A stretch of 44,993 bases of DNA from CAYPZL01 sp964415045 (GTDB lineage Bacteria; Planctomycetota; Phycisphaerae; Sedimentisphaerales; Anaerobacaceae), in the NCBI GenBank assembly GCA_964415045.1, contig CAYPZL010000018.1:1-44993 (forward strand), in the 5' to 3' direction. A model generated the notes under the pieces. The model was not told the origin of the DNA. It saw nothing but the letters and a program-made list of their open reading frames with translations, and ran no database searches. The position numbers were made by a program, and so were the translations under genes. Shown here in pieces: positions 25,847-34,443 of this stretch. Every line of letters begins with the position of its first letter. The first letter of the stretch is position 1.

Positions 25847-26731
25847 ATGTTGATCAGTATGACCGGATATGGTGAGGCCAGCGGCGAGCTCGATGGCGTT
25901 TCGTATGCTATCGAGATCAAAGCGGTTAACCATCGTTACCTCAAGACGATCATCAAGCTGCCGGAGACCGACGCGTTTCTGGAGGATGATATCGAGAAGT
26001 TGCTGCGCAAGAGCCTTTCGCGCGGCACGATCAACTGCGTTCTGCGGCTCAAGGGCATTTCGGCCAATTCGTTGTTCGAGATCGACGAGGTCGCGCTGCG
26101 CTCGGTTGTGCAGAAGCTCAACAAGATCGGCTCGGCTCTGGGCGACGGCGGGACCACCGACATCGCCGGTCTGCTGGCTCTGCCCGGTATCGTGCAGCCG
26201 GCCGTGCCTGACGAGGAACAGAGCGCCAAGGTCAGAAAGCTGGTCCTGGAGCTCACGCAACAGGCCGTCGAGAAGCTCAAGCAGATGCGGGAGGCGGAAG
26301 GCAAATACCTCGAAGCGGATTTGCTGGGACACTGTGAGGCGATGGCCGAGCAGTTGGAGTGGATTCGCCGGCATCGCGGCTCGATCACCAAGGAATACGC
26401 CAAGCGTCTGCGCAAGCGCGTGGACGAGTTGCTGGCCGAGGGCAAGCTCAAGCTCGATGAAGAGACGCTGGCTCGGGAGGTGGCGATTCTGGCCGATCGG
26501 TCGGATGTCTCCGAGGAGATCGCCCGGCTGGACGCGCATCTGCAGCAATTCCGGCACATCTGCGAGACCCAGAGGCAGGCCGGACGCCGGCTCGACTTTC
26601 TGAGCCAGGAGATGCTCCGCGAAGCCAACACGGTCGCCAGCAAGGCGTCCGATGCTGAAATCGCACGACGCGTCGTGGATATCAAGTGTCTGATCGAGCG
26701 GCTGAAGGAACAGGTCCAGAACGTCGAATGA
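25847..26731 (+). CDS. yicC: YicC/YloC-family endoribonuclease
   Basis: A 294-residue protein of the YicC family, endoribonucleases that act on mRNAs and small RNAs. The family N-terminus SMTGYGEASGEL is present, followed by VNHRYLKTIIKLP and DIEKLLRKSLSRGTI; the C-terminal DUF1732 part has LDFLSQEMLREANTVASKASD, the most conserved segment, with acidic and Asn residues of the metal site. The family often sits directly upstream of gmk, as here. Start ATG 25847. Confidence 0.95.
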   Translation: MLISMTGYGEASGELDGVSYAIEIKAVNHRYLKTIIKLPETDAFLEDDIEKLLRKSLSRGTINCVLRLKGISANSLFEIDEVALRSVVQKLNKIGSALGDGGTTDIAGLLALPGIVQPAVPDEEQSAKVRKLVLELTQQAVEKLKQMREAEGKYLEADLLGHCEAMAEQLEWIRRHRGSITKEYAKRLRKRVDELLAEGKLKLDEETLAREVAILADRSDVSEEIARLDAHLQQFRHICETQRQAGRRLDFLSQEMLREANTVASKASDAEIARRVVDIKCLIERLKEQVQNVE

Positions 26732-26815
26732 GGAGCGTGGTGCCGGGGCAGGGCGCTTTCGTGTGCAGGGATGGCAACGAAGCGGTCCGTTCGTTTCCGT
26801 TGGGTAGACGATAGA

Positions 26816-27454
26816 ATGAGCGATACCGGAAATCCGAAGAATACGTACGGCAAAGTGATCGTTGTCAGCGGCCCCTCGGGGGTGGGCAAGAGCACGATTT
26901 GCAGAGAGATCGTTCGTCGGCTGGACAACGTCTATTTGAGCGTATCGGCGACGACGCGGCCCAGAGGTCCCGGAGAGCAGAACGGACGGGACTACTGGTT
27001 CGTCTCGGAGCGGGAGTTTCGCCGGCGCATCGACGAAGGCATGCTCCTGGAGTATGCCGAGGTCTTCGGCAATCTCTACGGCACGCCCAAAGACAAAGTG
27101 GATGAGGCTTTGCAGGCGGGCAAGATCGTACTTCTGGAAATCGACGTCAACGGCGGCAGGCAGGCCAAAGCGGTATACCCGGAGGCGACGATGATTTTCA
27201 TTCTCCCGCCGGCGGAAAAGGATCTCGCCGAGCGTTTGGGGCGGCGCGGTCGCGACAGCGCCGGAGCTGCCGAGGTGCGATTGGGCGGCGCGAGCAATGA
27301 GATCGCCGCCGCCTGGCAACACTACGACAACATGGTCATCAACGCGGACCTGGAACAGGCCATCACCGAAGTGATCCAGGTCATCGAGCGGGCGCCCGTG
27401 ATTGGCCAACCATCGGACAACAACGAGGGCAACGTTGGAGAACAGGAATGCTGA
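26816..27454 (+). CDS. gmk: Guanylate kinase
   Basis: Phosphorylates GMP to GDP with ATP. Start at ATG 26816 preferred (MSDTGNPKNTYG, close to the core); an in-frame ATG at 26771 is possible. Walker A is SGPSGVGKST (Lys25), the GMP-binding part SATTRPRGPGEQNGRDYWFVS, then EVFGNLYGTP and LLEIDVNGG; the lid region RLGRRGRDSA follows. About 212 residues, usual length. The 3' end overlaps rpoZ by 7 bp, indicating translational coupling. Confidence 0.95.
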   Translation: MSDTGNPKNTYGKVIVVSGPSGVGKSTICREIVRRLDNVYLSVSATTRPRGPGEQNGRDYWFVSEREFRRRIDEGMLLEYAEVFGNLYGTPKDKVDEALQAGKIVLLEIDVNGGRQAKAVYPEATMIFILPPAEKDLAERLGRRGRDSAGAAEVRLGGASNEIAAAWQHYDNMVINADLEQAITEVIQVIERAPVIGQPSDNNEGNVGEQEC

Positions 27455-27681
27455 ATGAGCTGATTAATACGGAAATCGTAAACAAGGTTGGCGGGCGTTT
27501 CAAGTTGACCGCGCTGGTACAGAAACGGATGAGCGAGCTGCTTCAGGGCTCGCGCCCCTTGATCGAGGATACGGAGGGAAAGACCATGCTGGAGATCGTC
27601 ATCGAGGAGGTCCGGCAGGACAAGATCGCGATCGAAGGGGCCAATGCCGGGGGCAAGGGCAACGAGAAACGGACCCTCTGA
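27448..27681 (+). CDS. rpoZ: RNA polymerase omega subunit
   Basis: A 77-residue protein. The segment VNKVGGRFKLTALVQKRMSELLQGSRPL matches the conserved omega core that clamps the beta-prime C-terminus; DTEGKTMLEIVIEEV is the following helix. The usual order gmk-rpoZ-coaBC supports the call. Starts inside the end of gmk. Confidence 0.93.
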   Translation: MLNELINTEIVNKVGGRFKLTALVQKRMSELLQGSRPLIEDTEGKTMLEIVIEEVRQDKIAIEGANAGGKGNEKRTL

Positions 27682-27752
27682 CACCCGCGCCGACCGCGTT
27701 GTGCAAGAGCGGAACGATCCGTTGTTTGCCTCTTCATTAGTGATTTGGGCCT

Positions 27753-28325
27753 GTGCTTGAGAATCGGCATATCCTGCTTGGTGTCAGCGGCGGGATCGCC
27801 GCCTACAAGGCGGTGGATCTGGCCAGCAAGCTCACCGCGGCCGGGGCGCGGGTGCGGACGGTGATGACCGAAAACGCCTGCCGGTTCGTCGGCGCCAAGA
27901 GTTTCGAGGCGGTGACCTCGTCGGCCGTCTTCACGAGTCTGTGGACCCCTGCCGAAGCGCACCAGAGCGCTCACATCTCGCTGGCCGACTGGGCCGAGGT
28001 CGTGGTCGTGGCGCCGGCGACGGCGAACATCATCGCCAAGGCCGCCCACGGAATCTGCGACGATCTGCTCAGCACCACGCTGTGTACGACCTGGGCCAGG
28101 CCCGCCCTGTTCGCTCCCGCGATGAACACGCGCATGTGGGAGAATCCGGCCGTCCAGCGGAATGTGGAGACCCTGCGTCAGGCGGGCGTACAGATGATCG
28201 GCCCCGTCGCAGGCCGCCTCGCCTGCGGCACCGAAGGCCTTGGCCGCATGGCCGAGCCGGCGGAGATTCTGGCTGCGATCGAAGCTCTGTCGGCGAATAT
28301 GCCACCTCGGGGCTGCGAACAGTAA
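27753..28325 (+). CDS. coaC: Phosphopantothenoylcysteine decarboxylase (CoaC domain as a separate protein)
   Basis: FMN-dependent decarboxylase of coenzyme A synthesis, 190 residues, starting at GTG 27753. Signatures: LLGVSGGIAAYKAVDL at the N-terminus, catalytic His74 in SAHISLADWA, VVVVAPATANIIAK, the PAMN motif (residues 122-125) and active-site Cys158 in ACGTEGLGRM. In most bacteria this is the N-terminal half of CoaBC; here it ends in a stop 28 nt before a separate coaB. Confidence 0.93.
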   Translation: MLENRHILLGVSGGIAAYKAVDLASKLTAAGARVRTVMTENACRFVGAKSFEAVTSSAVFTSLWTPAEAHQSAHISLADWAEVVVVAPATANIIAKAAHGICDDLLSTTLCTTWARPALFAPAMNTRMWENPAVQRNVETLRQAGVQMIGPVAGRLACGTEGLGRMAEPAEILAAIEALSANMPPRGCEQ

Positions 28326-28353
28326 ACGGGTACGCGACAACAGTACATCCACC

Positions 28354-29013
28354 ATGGTCATACATTTTCTCATTACGGCGGGGGGCACCCGCGAATACAT
28401 CGATCCGGTGCGCTTCATTTCCAACGCCAGCAGCGGGCGGATGGGATACGCCCTGGCCCGCGCGGCGCTCAAGGCCGGGCATGCGGTGACGTTGATAACC
28501 GCCCCGACCGCTTTGAAGACGCCTGCCGGGGCCGAGGTCGTTGCCGTCGAGAGCGCCGCGGAGATGTTCGCAGCGGTCAAGGAGCATTTCTCCACCTGCG
28601 ATTGTCTCATTATGGCCGCGGCCGTGGCCGACTACACCCCGGCCCGTCCGTCAAGAACCAAGATCAAGAAGGAAGCCGGGCCGAAGCCCACCCTGCAGCT
28701 CAAACCCACCGCCGACATCCTGAAATGGGCCGGCACGAACAAAACCGGGCCACGGGCCACGGGTCACGGGCCACGCATTGTCGTCGGCTTCGCCCTGGAA
28801 GACCGGAACCTCCGCGCCAACGCCGAGCGAAAAATGCGAGACAAGCGCCTCGACATGATCGTCGCCAACGCCCCCCACGCCATCAACGCCGAGAAAACAA
28901 CGGTCCACATCAAAACGCCCCACGCCGACTGGAGCGAGCTTCCCCCCATGCGGAAGGACGCCACGGCCCGGCGCATCATCGAGCGAATAGAAAGACTGAA
29001 TGCCGCCTCCTGA
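28354..29013 (+). CDS. coaB: Phosphopantothenate--cysteine ligase (CoaB domain as a separate protein)
   Basis: CTP-dependent ligase that joins cysteine to 4'-phosphopantothenate, 219 residues. Start ATG 28354 (MVIHFLITAGGTREYIDPVRFI). Signatures: SNASSGRMGYALARAA, MAAAVADYTP, the KIKK lysine motif and VVGFALEDRNL. Between TADILKWAG and RIVVGFALE there is a 10-13-residue insertion (GPRATGHGPR) encoded by a 4 x 7-bp repeat, not expected in the family. The stop lies 3 bp from the stop of the convergent ald gene, leaving no room for a terminator. Confidence 0.92.
   Translation: MVIHFLITAGGTREYIDPVRFISNASSGRMGYALARAALKAGHAVTLITAPTALKTPAGAEVVAVESAAEMFAAVKEHFSTCDCLIMAAAVADYTPARPSRTKIKKEAGPKPTLQLKPTADILKWAGTNKTGPRATGHGPRIVVGFALEDRNLRANAERKMRDKRLDMIVANAPHAINAEKTTVHIKTPHADWSELPPMRKDATARRIIERIERLNAAS
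28746..28773. repeat. Heptanucleotide repeat array, 4 x 7 bp, inside coaB
   Basis: Units CGGGCCA, CGGGCCA, CGGGTCA, CGGGCCA. It encodes most of an extra loop in CoaB. Same unit family, opposite strand, as the array at 14864-14891. Confidence 0.65.
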
Positions 29014-29016
29014 GAG

Positions 29017-30111
29017 TCACTTCGCCAAATCGGGGAACGCTTGGGCGACGCGCTTGTTGGTGAGTCTGTGGTCCTGCATGTTGATCGCAGCGGCGCGGCC
29101 GGGGTCGAGGGCGGCAAAGGCGTGCACGCCGCTGGAGGCGAGCTGCCGGATGTAGGGCAGCGTCGCGTTGCACAAGGCCAGCGTCGAGGTCCGGCTGACG
29201 GCGCCGGGGATGTTGGTCACGCAGTAGTGGACCACGTCGTCAACGAGATAGATCGGATCACTGTGCGTGGTGGCTCGCGACGTTTCGGTGCAGCCGCCCT
29301 GATCGATGGAAACGTCGACGATCACACTGCCCGGCTTCATCCTCCTCACCAGGGCCCGGTCGATCAGATGGGGCGCCCGGCCGCCCGGAATCAATACCGC
29401 GCCAATGACCAGATCGGCGTGAACGGCGTAGGCCTCTACCGTGTGCGGATCGGAGTAGATGGTCGTGACATTGGCGGGCATGACCTCGTCGAGGTAGCGC
29501 AGCCGATCGATATTGATATCCATGATCGTGACGTTGGCCGCCAGTCCGGCGGCCATGCGGGCGGCGTTGGTCCCCACGACGCCGCCGCCCAGGACCAGCA
29601 CGTTGGCCGGCGCCACACCGGGCACACCGCCCAGGAGGATGCCCTGGCCCATCATGGGACGTTCGAGATACTTGGCGCCTTCCTGGATCGACATGCGGCC
29701 GGCGATCTCGCTCATCGGCGTCAGTAAGGGCAGGCGGCCACTGGAATCGGTCAGGGTCTCGTAGGCGACCGCCGTGATACCCGCGTCGAGGCAGCCGGCG
29801 GTCAGCTCGCGGGAAGCGGCGAAATGGAAATAGCAGAACAGAATCTGGCCTTCGCGCAGCCGGCTGATCTCCGGCGGCTGGGGCTCTTTGACCTTGACGA
29901 TCATGTCGGCGCAGGCGAGGATCTCTTCGGGCGTCTCGACGATCTCGGCCCCGACGGCATCGTACTTGCGGTCGTCGAAACCACTGCTGAGGCCCGCCTC
30001 TTTTTCCACGAGCACGGTATGGCCGTCCCGCGCGAGCAGCTCGGCTCCCACCGGAAGCAGGGCGACGCGGTACTCATCCTTCTTCACTTCCTTCGGCACG
30101 CCAACGATCAT
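29017..30111 (-). CDS. ald: Alanine dehydrogenase
   Basis: NAD-dependent oxidative deamination of L-alanine to pyruvate and ammonia, and the reverse; 364 residues, usual length. N-terminus MIVGVPKEVKKDEYRVALLP; MIVKVKEPQ carries the substrate lysine; SEIAGRMSIQEGAKYLE, the dinucleotide-binding VLVLGGGVVGTNAARMA, and SIDQGGCTETSRATTH and NIPGAVSRTST are family-defining. Lies 59 nt after pyrE on the same strand, likely cotranscribed. Confidence 0.96.
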   Translation of the reverse strand: MIVGVPKEVKKDEYRVALLPVGAELLARDGHTVLVEKEAGLSSGFDDRKYDAVGAEIVETPEEILACADMIVKVKEPQPPEISRLREGQILFCYFHFAASRELTAGCLDAGITAVAYETLTDSSGRLPLLTPMSEIAGRMSIQEGAKYLERPMMGQGILLGGVPGVAPANVLVLGGGVVGTNAARMAAGLAANVTIMDINIDRLRYLDEVMPANVTTIYSDPHTVEAYAVHADLVIGAVLIPGGRAPHLIDRALVRRMKPGSVIVDVSIDQGGCTETSRATTHSDPIYLVDDVVHYCVTNIPGAVSRTSTLALCNATLPYIRQLASSGVHAFAALDPGRAAAINMQDHRLTNKRVAQAFPDLAK

Positions 30112-30170
30112 TTCGACTCCTTCGTGCGAGCACGGTCAGGGCGGTTCGTTCGGAGCTCGTCGCCGCCCGC

Positions 30171-30695
30171 TCAGTCGGTGATGCCCAGATCGTCCTTGGT
30201 GAGGATGGACTCGAAGGTGTAGCCGGCGCCGGTGATGTTTTCTTCGGCGCCCTGGCGGCGGTCGATGACGCAGACGATCCGGTCGACTTTGGCGCCGGCT
30301 TCCGTGATGACCTTGGCCGCCTCCAGGACCTGCCCGCCGGTGGTGGCGATATCCTCCACGAGCAGGACGACGTCGCCTTCCTTCAGCACGCCCTCGACGA
30401 GCTTGCCGGTCCCGTAGCCCTTCTTGCTGTTGCGGATGATGACCCAGTTCTTGCCGGTCTCCATCGCAGTCGCGGCCGCCAGCGCCACCCCGCCTAACTC
30501 GGCGCCCGCGATCAACGTCACGTCCTCGCTCATGTGCCGCGCAAACTCGGCCCCCAGCGCCTTGAGAATGTCGGGGCATGTCTCAAACAGGTACTTGTCG
30601 AGATAATACTTGCTCCGCTTGCCACTGCGAAGCACGAAGTCGCCCTCTAAATAGGAGGTCTCTTTGACGCGTCGAATAAGCTCTTCCCTGGTCAC
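30171..30695 (-). CDS. pyrE: Orotate phosphoribosyltransferase
   Basis: Pyrimidine synthesis: orotate plus PRPP gives orotidine 5'-phosphate. Start set at GTG 30695 (VTREELIRRVKETSYLEGDF), which has GAGGAG 8 nt upstream and matches the family N-terminus; an ATG at 30740 adds 15 unlikely residues. Signatures: FVLRSGKRSKYYLDKY, IAGAELGGVALA, the PRPP loop VVLLVEDIATTGG. About 174 residues. Confidence 0.94.
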   Translation of the reverse strand: MTREELIRRVKETSYLEGDFVLRSGKRSKYYLDKYLFETCPDILKALGAEFARHMSEDVTLIAGAELGGVALAAATAMETGKNWVIIRNSKKGYGTGKLVEGVLKEGDVVLLVEDIATTGGQVLEAAKVITEAGAKVDRIVCVIDRRQGAEENITGAGYTFESILTKDDLGITD

Positions 30696-30832
30696 TTGCT
30701 CTACTCCTCTGTATTCTTCTGTACTACTAACCTCAAACATCGTTAAGTTTTTGACAAAGATTCGACGTAAATCAATGTAACCTCCTGTCGTTGCAGTAGT
30801 TACGATAAGGCTTAGAAACGGAGTTTTTGGTT

Positions 30833-30855
30833 GCGGCCGAGCGCAGCGAGGCCGC
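30833..30855. repeat. GC-rich hairpin in the pyrE upstream region
   Basis: 6-bp perfect stem GCGGCC/GGCCGC with an 11-nt loop (GAGCGCAGCGA), in an otherwise AT-richer spacer. No T-run follows on either strand, so it is more like a dispersed palindromic repeat than a terminator. Confidence 0.4.
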
Positions 30856-30892
30856 GCTGGGACATCAACAAAATCAATGATGCAGGTCTATG

Positions 30893-31372
30893 TTAGTCCT
30901 CTGCACCCTCCAAGATGTAAACAACGAATCTTGCGCCAAGCTCCGTAAACTCGATGGGGTAGTTGCCATAGTCCGGCGTTCGCACGGTGGGAGCACCCAG
31001 CAAATGGACAAGATGAAGAGCGTTGAGTTCCCGGTAAGACAACTTGGCGCGATCTCCCTCCTTTAATAGTAGGTTGACGAGTAGCGAACTGGCAGCGCGC
31101 AGTTTCTCTTCTTTGTGCGTTCGCACAATTAGGAGATAACATGACTTGAACAACTCTGAGAACTCGTCCTTCTTCACGTTCTCGACATCTATGCGATCTC
31201 CGAGGTTCTCGATACGCTCCCTCAGTATGTCAGTCGCGAGCTCGATGGAACGTTGCGTTGCAGTCGGTACGTAATCGCTGACGAGACTTGCTATTGCCCC
31301 ACCCACAACAGGAACACAGGATATGCTTGCCTTCACAATGGCAAGTGCGTGATCTGAATTAGCTCTCTTCAT
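30893..31372 (-). CDS. Protein of unknown function, accessory
   Basis: A 159-residue protein that I do not recognise. N-terminal hydrophobic segment (VKASISCVPVVGGAIASLVSDYV, residues about 13-35), then a helical, charged region (RIENLGDRIDVENVKKDEFSELFKSCYLLIVRT) and a C-terminal alpha/beta part ending EFTELGARFVVYI. It may be membrane-associated. Its codon usage is less GC-rich than its neighbours, and it interrupts a purB-pyrE neighbourhood of housekeeping genes, which suggests acquisition. Start ATG 31372. Confidence 0.6.
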   Translation of the reverse strand: MKRANSDHALAIVKASISCVPVVGGAIASLVSDYVPTATQRSIELATDILRERIENLGDRIDVENVKKDEFSELFKSCYLLIVRTHKEEKLRAASSLLVNLLLKEGDRAKLSYRELNALHLVHLLGAPTVRTPDYGNYPIEFTELGARFVVYILEGAED

Positions 31373-31417
31373 GTTGGGGCCTTTGAAGAGTCTCCCCTAG
31401 AGTTGCGAGCAGGGGGC

Positions 31418-32851
31418 TCAGACGTTGAGTTCGACTTTTCTGTTGAGTTGTTCCTGGTATTTCTTTCGGATCGGGGCGACGACGGTTTTGAGGAATTCGT
31501 CGACCTGTTGGGGGGCGCGGCCGGTGTAGGCCTGCGGATCGAGGACCTTCTCGAAATCGATTTTGGCGAAAGCGATGTCGGATCGCAGGCGTCCGATCAG
31601 GTCGTTGGGCCGGCCGAACTTTTTGACCTGGGCCGCGGCGGCCTGCGAGTGCAGGCGGATGCGCTCGTGCAGGGCCTGGCGGTCGCCGCCGGCCTGGACC
31701 GCCGCCATGAGGATGTTCTCGGTCGCCATGAAGGGCAGTTCGGCCGCGACGCGCGCCTCGATCACCTTCGGATACACCACCAGTCCGTCGAGGACGTTGA
31801 GCAGGATCTGCAGGATGCCGTCGACGGCCAGAAACGCCTCGGCCAGCACCACCCGCCGGTTGGCCGAATCGTCCAGCGTCCGTTCGAGCCACTGCTCGCT
31901 CGCGGTCATCGGCGGGCTGGTGGCCAGGCTCAGCACGAGCCGGCTCAGGGCGGTGACGCGCTCGGACCGCATCGGGTTGCGCTTGTACGCCATCGCCGAC
32001 GAGCCGATCTGCGATTTCTCGAACGGCTCTTCCATCTCCTTGAGATTCGCCAGCAGGCGGACGTCGTTGCAGAGCTTGTGCGCCGATTGCGCGATCGAGG
32101 CCAGGGCGTTGACCACCAGCGTGTCGATCTTCCGCGGATAGGTCTGGCCGGTCACGGGGCAGACCTTCTTGAAGCCGAACGCGGCCGCCACTTCCTTGTC
32201 GAGCTGCTTGACCTTAGTGTGCCTGCCGCCGAAGAGAGCCAAGTACGAGGCCTGCGTGCCGGTCGTGCCCTTGACGCCGCGAAACGGCAGCGTGCTGATG
32301 CGGTGCTCGATCTCGTGCAGGTCCAGCGCGAACTCCTGGCACCACAGCGTGGCCCGCTTTCCGACCGTGGTGAGTTGGGCCGGCTGGTAGTGCGTGAAGC
32401 CCAGCGTCGGCATCGCGCGGTACTGCTCGGCGAAGCCGGCCAGCAGATGGATCACGGCGGCCAGCTTGCCCGCGACCAATTCCAGCGCGTCCCGCATGAT
32501 GATCAGCTCGGCGTTGTCGCCCACGTAACAACTCGTGGCGCCGAGGTGGATGATCGGAGCGGCCTTGGGGGCCGCGTCGCCGAACGTGTAGACGTGGGCC
32601 ATCACGTCGTGGCGGAACTTCTTCTCGTACCGCGCCGCCTTGCGGAAGTCGATGTCGTCCAAGTGCCGCGCCATCTGGTTGATCTGGCTCTGCTTGATGT
32701 CCAGGCCCAGCTTCTTCTGCGCCTTGGCCAGTTCCAGCCAGAGCCGCCGCCACGTGCTGAATTTCTTCTGCGGACCGAAAAGCTCAGCCATCTCTCGCGA
32801 AGCGTTTCGCTCCACCAGCGGGCTCGTGTACACATCCCTGTTCGTCTTCAT
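31418..32851 (-). CDS. purB: Adenylosuccinate lyase
   Basis: Purine synthesis, acting on SAICAR and adenylosuccinate, 477 residues. Fumarase/aspartase superfamily signature is SSAMAYKRNPMRSE; conserved blocks also include HLGATSCYVGDNAEL and FTHYQPAQLTTVGKRA, which carry the catalytic histidines. Start ATG 32851. The aldo/keto reductase stop is 22 nt upstream on the same strand, so the two are probably cotranscribed. Confidence 0.96.
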   Translation of the reverse strand: MKTNRDVYTSPLVERNASREMAELFGPQKKFSTWRRLWLELAKAQKKLGLDIKQSQINQMARHLDDIDFRKAARYEKKFRHDVMAHVYTFGDAAPKAAPIIHLGATSCYVGDNAELIIMRDALELVAGKLAAVIHLLAGFAEQYRAMPTLGFTHYQPAQLTTVGKRATLWCQEFALDLHEIEHRISTLPFRGVKGTTGTQASYLALFGGRHTKVKQLDKEVAAAFGFKKVCPVTGQTYPRKIDTLVVNALASIAQSAHKLCNDVRLLANLKEMEEPFEKSQIGSSAMAYKRNPMRSERVTALSRLVLSLATSPPMTASEQWLERTLDDSANRRVVLAEAFLAVDGILQILLNVLDGLVVYPKVIEARVAAELPFMATENILMAAVQAGGDRQALHERIRLHSQAAAAQVKKFGRPNDLIGRLRSDIAFAKIDFEKVLDPQAYTGRAPQQVDEFLKTVVAPIRKKYQEQLNRKVELNV

Positions 32852-32873
32852 CTCGTTTTCCCGTGCCTTCGGT

Positions 32874-33845
32874 TCATTTGTCGCCGAGCTTCTTCGCGCG
32901 TGCCGCCAGAAGCTCTTCGATCTCGTCGATGTCGGTGGGGCTCAGGTCCCAGTCGGACGCCTTCACGGTCTCGGCGATCTGGTCGGGCCGGCGGGCGCCG
33001 ACGATGGCGGCGGTGACTTCCCTGCGGCGCAGGACCCAACTGACGGCCAACTGCGCGCAGGTCCGGCCGCTGCGCTCGGCGATGCGCGTCAATTCCTCGA
33101 CCAGTTCCAGGTTCGCGCTGAACTGCGGCTCCTGGAAGTCCGGCTGCCTCCGGCGATGGTCGTCCAGCGGCAAGCCGGCCAGCCTCTCCGGGCTGAAGCG
33201 GCCCGTCAGCAGTCCCCGCTGCATCGGACTGTAGACCACCACGCCTATTTCGTGCTGCTCGCAGTAGCCCAGCAGCTCGTGTTCGGCCTCCCGCCGTAAC
33301 ATGCTGTAGGGCGGCTGCAGCGACGAGACCGCGCGAATCCTGGCGGCGCGTTCGAGCTGGTCCACGTTGAAGTTGGATACGCCGATGTAGCGGACCTTGC
33401 CCTCGTCGGCGAGCCGGGCCATCTCCTCCCAGGCCGCCTCGACGCCTTCGTCCGGGTCGGGCCAGTGCATCTGGTACAAGTCGATGGTCTCGATGCCGAG
33501 CCGTTCCAGGCTGGCGTGACATTCGGCGCGAATGCTCTCGGGCTTGAGGCAGGGGACCTTTTCCTTCTTCTCGTTCCACAGCAGGCCGCACTTGGTGGCG
33601 ATGTAGGGCTTGTGCCCGGTCTGCCTGAGGGCCTGCCCGACGAGCTCCTCAGAATGGCCCAGCCCGTACGCCGGCGCGGTGTCGATCCAGTTGATCCCCT
33701 CGTCCAGAGCCGCCAGGACGGCTGCGACGGCCTCGCCGTCGTCCTGCGGACCCCACCCGAACTGCCACGGCCCGCCCATGGCCCACGTGCCCAGGCCCAC
33801 GGTCGTCAGTTCCATATCGGTCCGGCCCAATCGGCGCTTCTGCAT
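32874..33845 (-). CDS. Aldo/keto reductase
   Basis: NADPH-dependent reductase of aldehydes or ketones, 323 residues, (alpha/beta)8 barrel. Family residues: Asp in WIDTAPAYGLGHSEELVG with catalytic Tyr, Lys in YIATKCGL, His in YQMHWPDP, and the NADPH-binding VGARRPDQI near the C-terminus. Resembles the YghZ/YdbC-like group of uncharacterised oxidoreductases. Start ATG 33845. Confidence 0.94.
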   Translation of the reverse strand: MQKRRLGRTDMELTTVGLGTWAMGGPWQFGWGPQDDGEAVAAVLAALDEGINWIDTAPAYGLGHSEELVGQALRQTGHKPYIATKCGLLWNEKKEKVPCLKPESIRAECHASLERLGIETIDLYQMHWPDPDEGVEAAWEEMARLADEGKVRYIGVSNFNVDQLERAARIRAVSSLQPPYSMLRREAEHELLGYCEQHEIGVVVYSPMQRGLLTGRFSPERLAGLPLDDHRRRQPDFQEPQFSANLELVEELTRIAERSGRTCAQLAVSWVLRRREVTAAIVGARRPDQIAETVKASDWDLSPTDIDEIEELLAARAKKLGDK

Positions 33846-34068
33846 GCTTCAATCCCCAATAGAACGATCCACTCGGTCCTTCTTGCGACGTGTAAGATAG
33901 TCCGAGGCGGGGCCTTTATCAATAGCCGTGTCCAATTCTTCCGATGCCGTCTCACGCGCTGCGGCCTTGAAGTGGCGCAGATCAGACGGTACACTCCGGT
34001 CTTTCCGGCCGGACAGGTACAATCGTGGTGGTCCGGCTGCCCTTAAACCTCTTCGTTCGGGTAGGTCC

Positions 34069-34344
34069 ATGAAAGCAAACAACGCGTTGAAGCAACGGGT
34101 CCTGCTGGGTGTGCTGCTGGTCGCACTGTCGGCGCTCTGTTACGCCCTTCATTATCTGATTTTCCACGACGCCCATCACATTTTCATCTACTTGGTCGGC
34201 GATATTGCCTTCGTCTTCATCGAGGTCCTGATGGTGACGCTGATCATCCACATGGAGCACCTCAAAGCCGATTACCCCTACCTCTTCTCCCTCGCCGTCC
34301 GAACCAACCCCTTCGACCCCAACGCCACCATACAACTGCAATAA
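34069..34344 (+). CDS. Small two-span membrane protein, unknown
   Basis: 91 residues from ATG 34069. Two membrane segments, about 10-27 (VLLGVLLVALSALCYAL) and about 38-60 (FIYLVGDIAFVFIEVLMVTLIIH), then a short cytosolic tail with EHLKADYPYLFSLAVRTNPFDP. The wording HHIFIYLVGDIAFV resembles a conserved N-terminal module of uncharacterised membrane proteins, some of them longer; function unknown. Divergent from the aldo/keto reductase. Confidence 0.6.
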   Translation: MKANNALKQRVLLGVLLVALSALCYALHYLIFHDAHHIFIYLVGDIAFVFIEVLMVTLIIHMEHLKADYPYLFSLAVRTNPFDPNATIQLQ

Positions 34345-34369
34345 CCCGCCCCGCGCAGCCCCCGGAGCA

Positions 34370-34390
34370 GCGTGGGTTCTCAACCCACGC
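34370..34390. repeat. Perfect 9-bp hairpin
   Basis: GCGTGGGTT-CTC-AACCCACGC, perfect stem with a 3-nt loop, 25 nt after the preceding stop. No T-run, so probably a dispersed palindromic element, though it could act as a weak transcription or mRNA-stability signal. Confidence 0.5.
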
Positions 34391-34443
34391 GTGACCGTTT
34401 CGTATCTCCGTACGCAGGGTCCGGTTGCATCCGACAGCGTGTG

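Noticed and set aside
25145..27409. A 754-codon minus-strand frame spanning secG-yicC-gmk
   Set aside because: Antisense shadow of three recognised genes.
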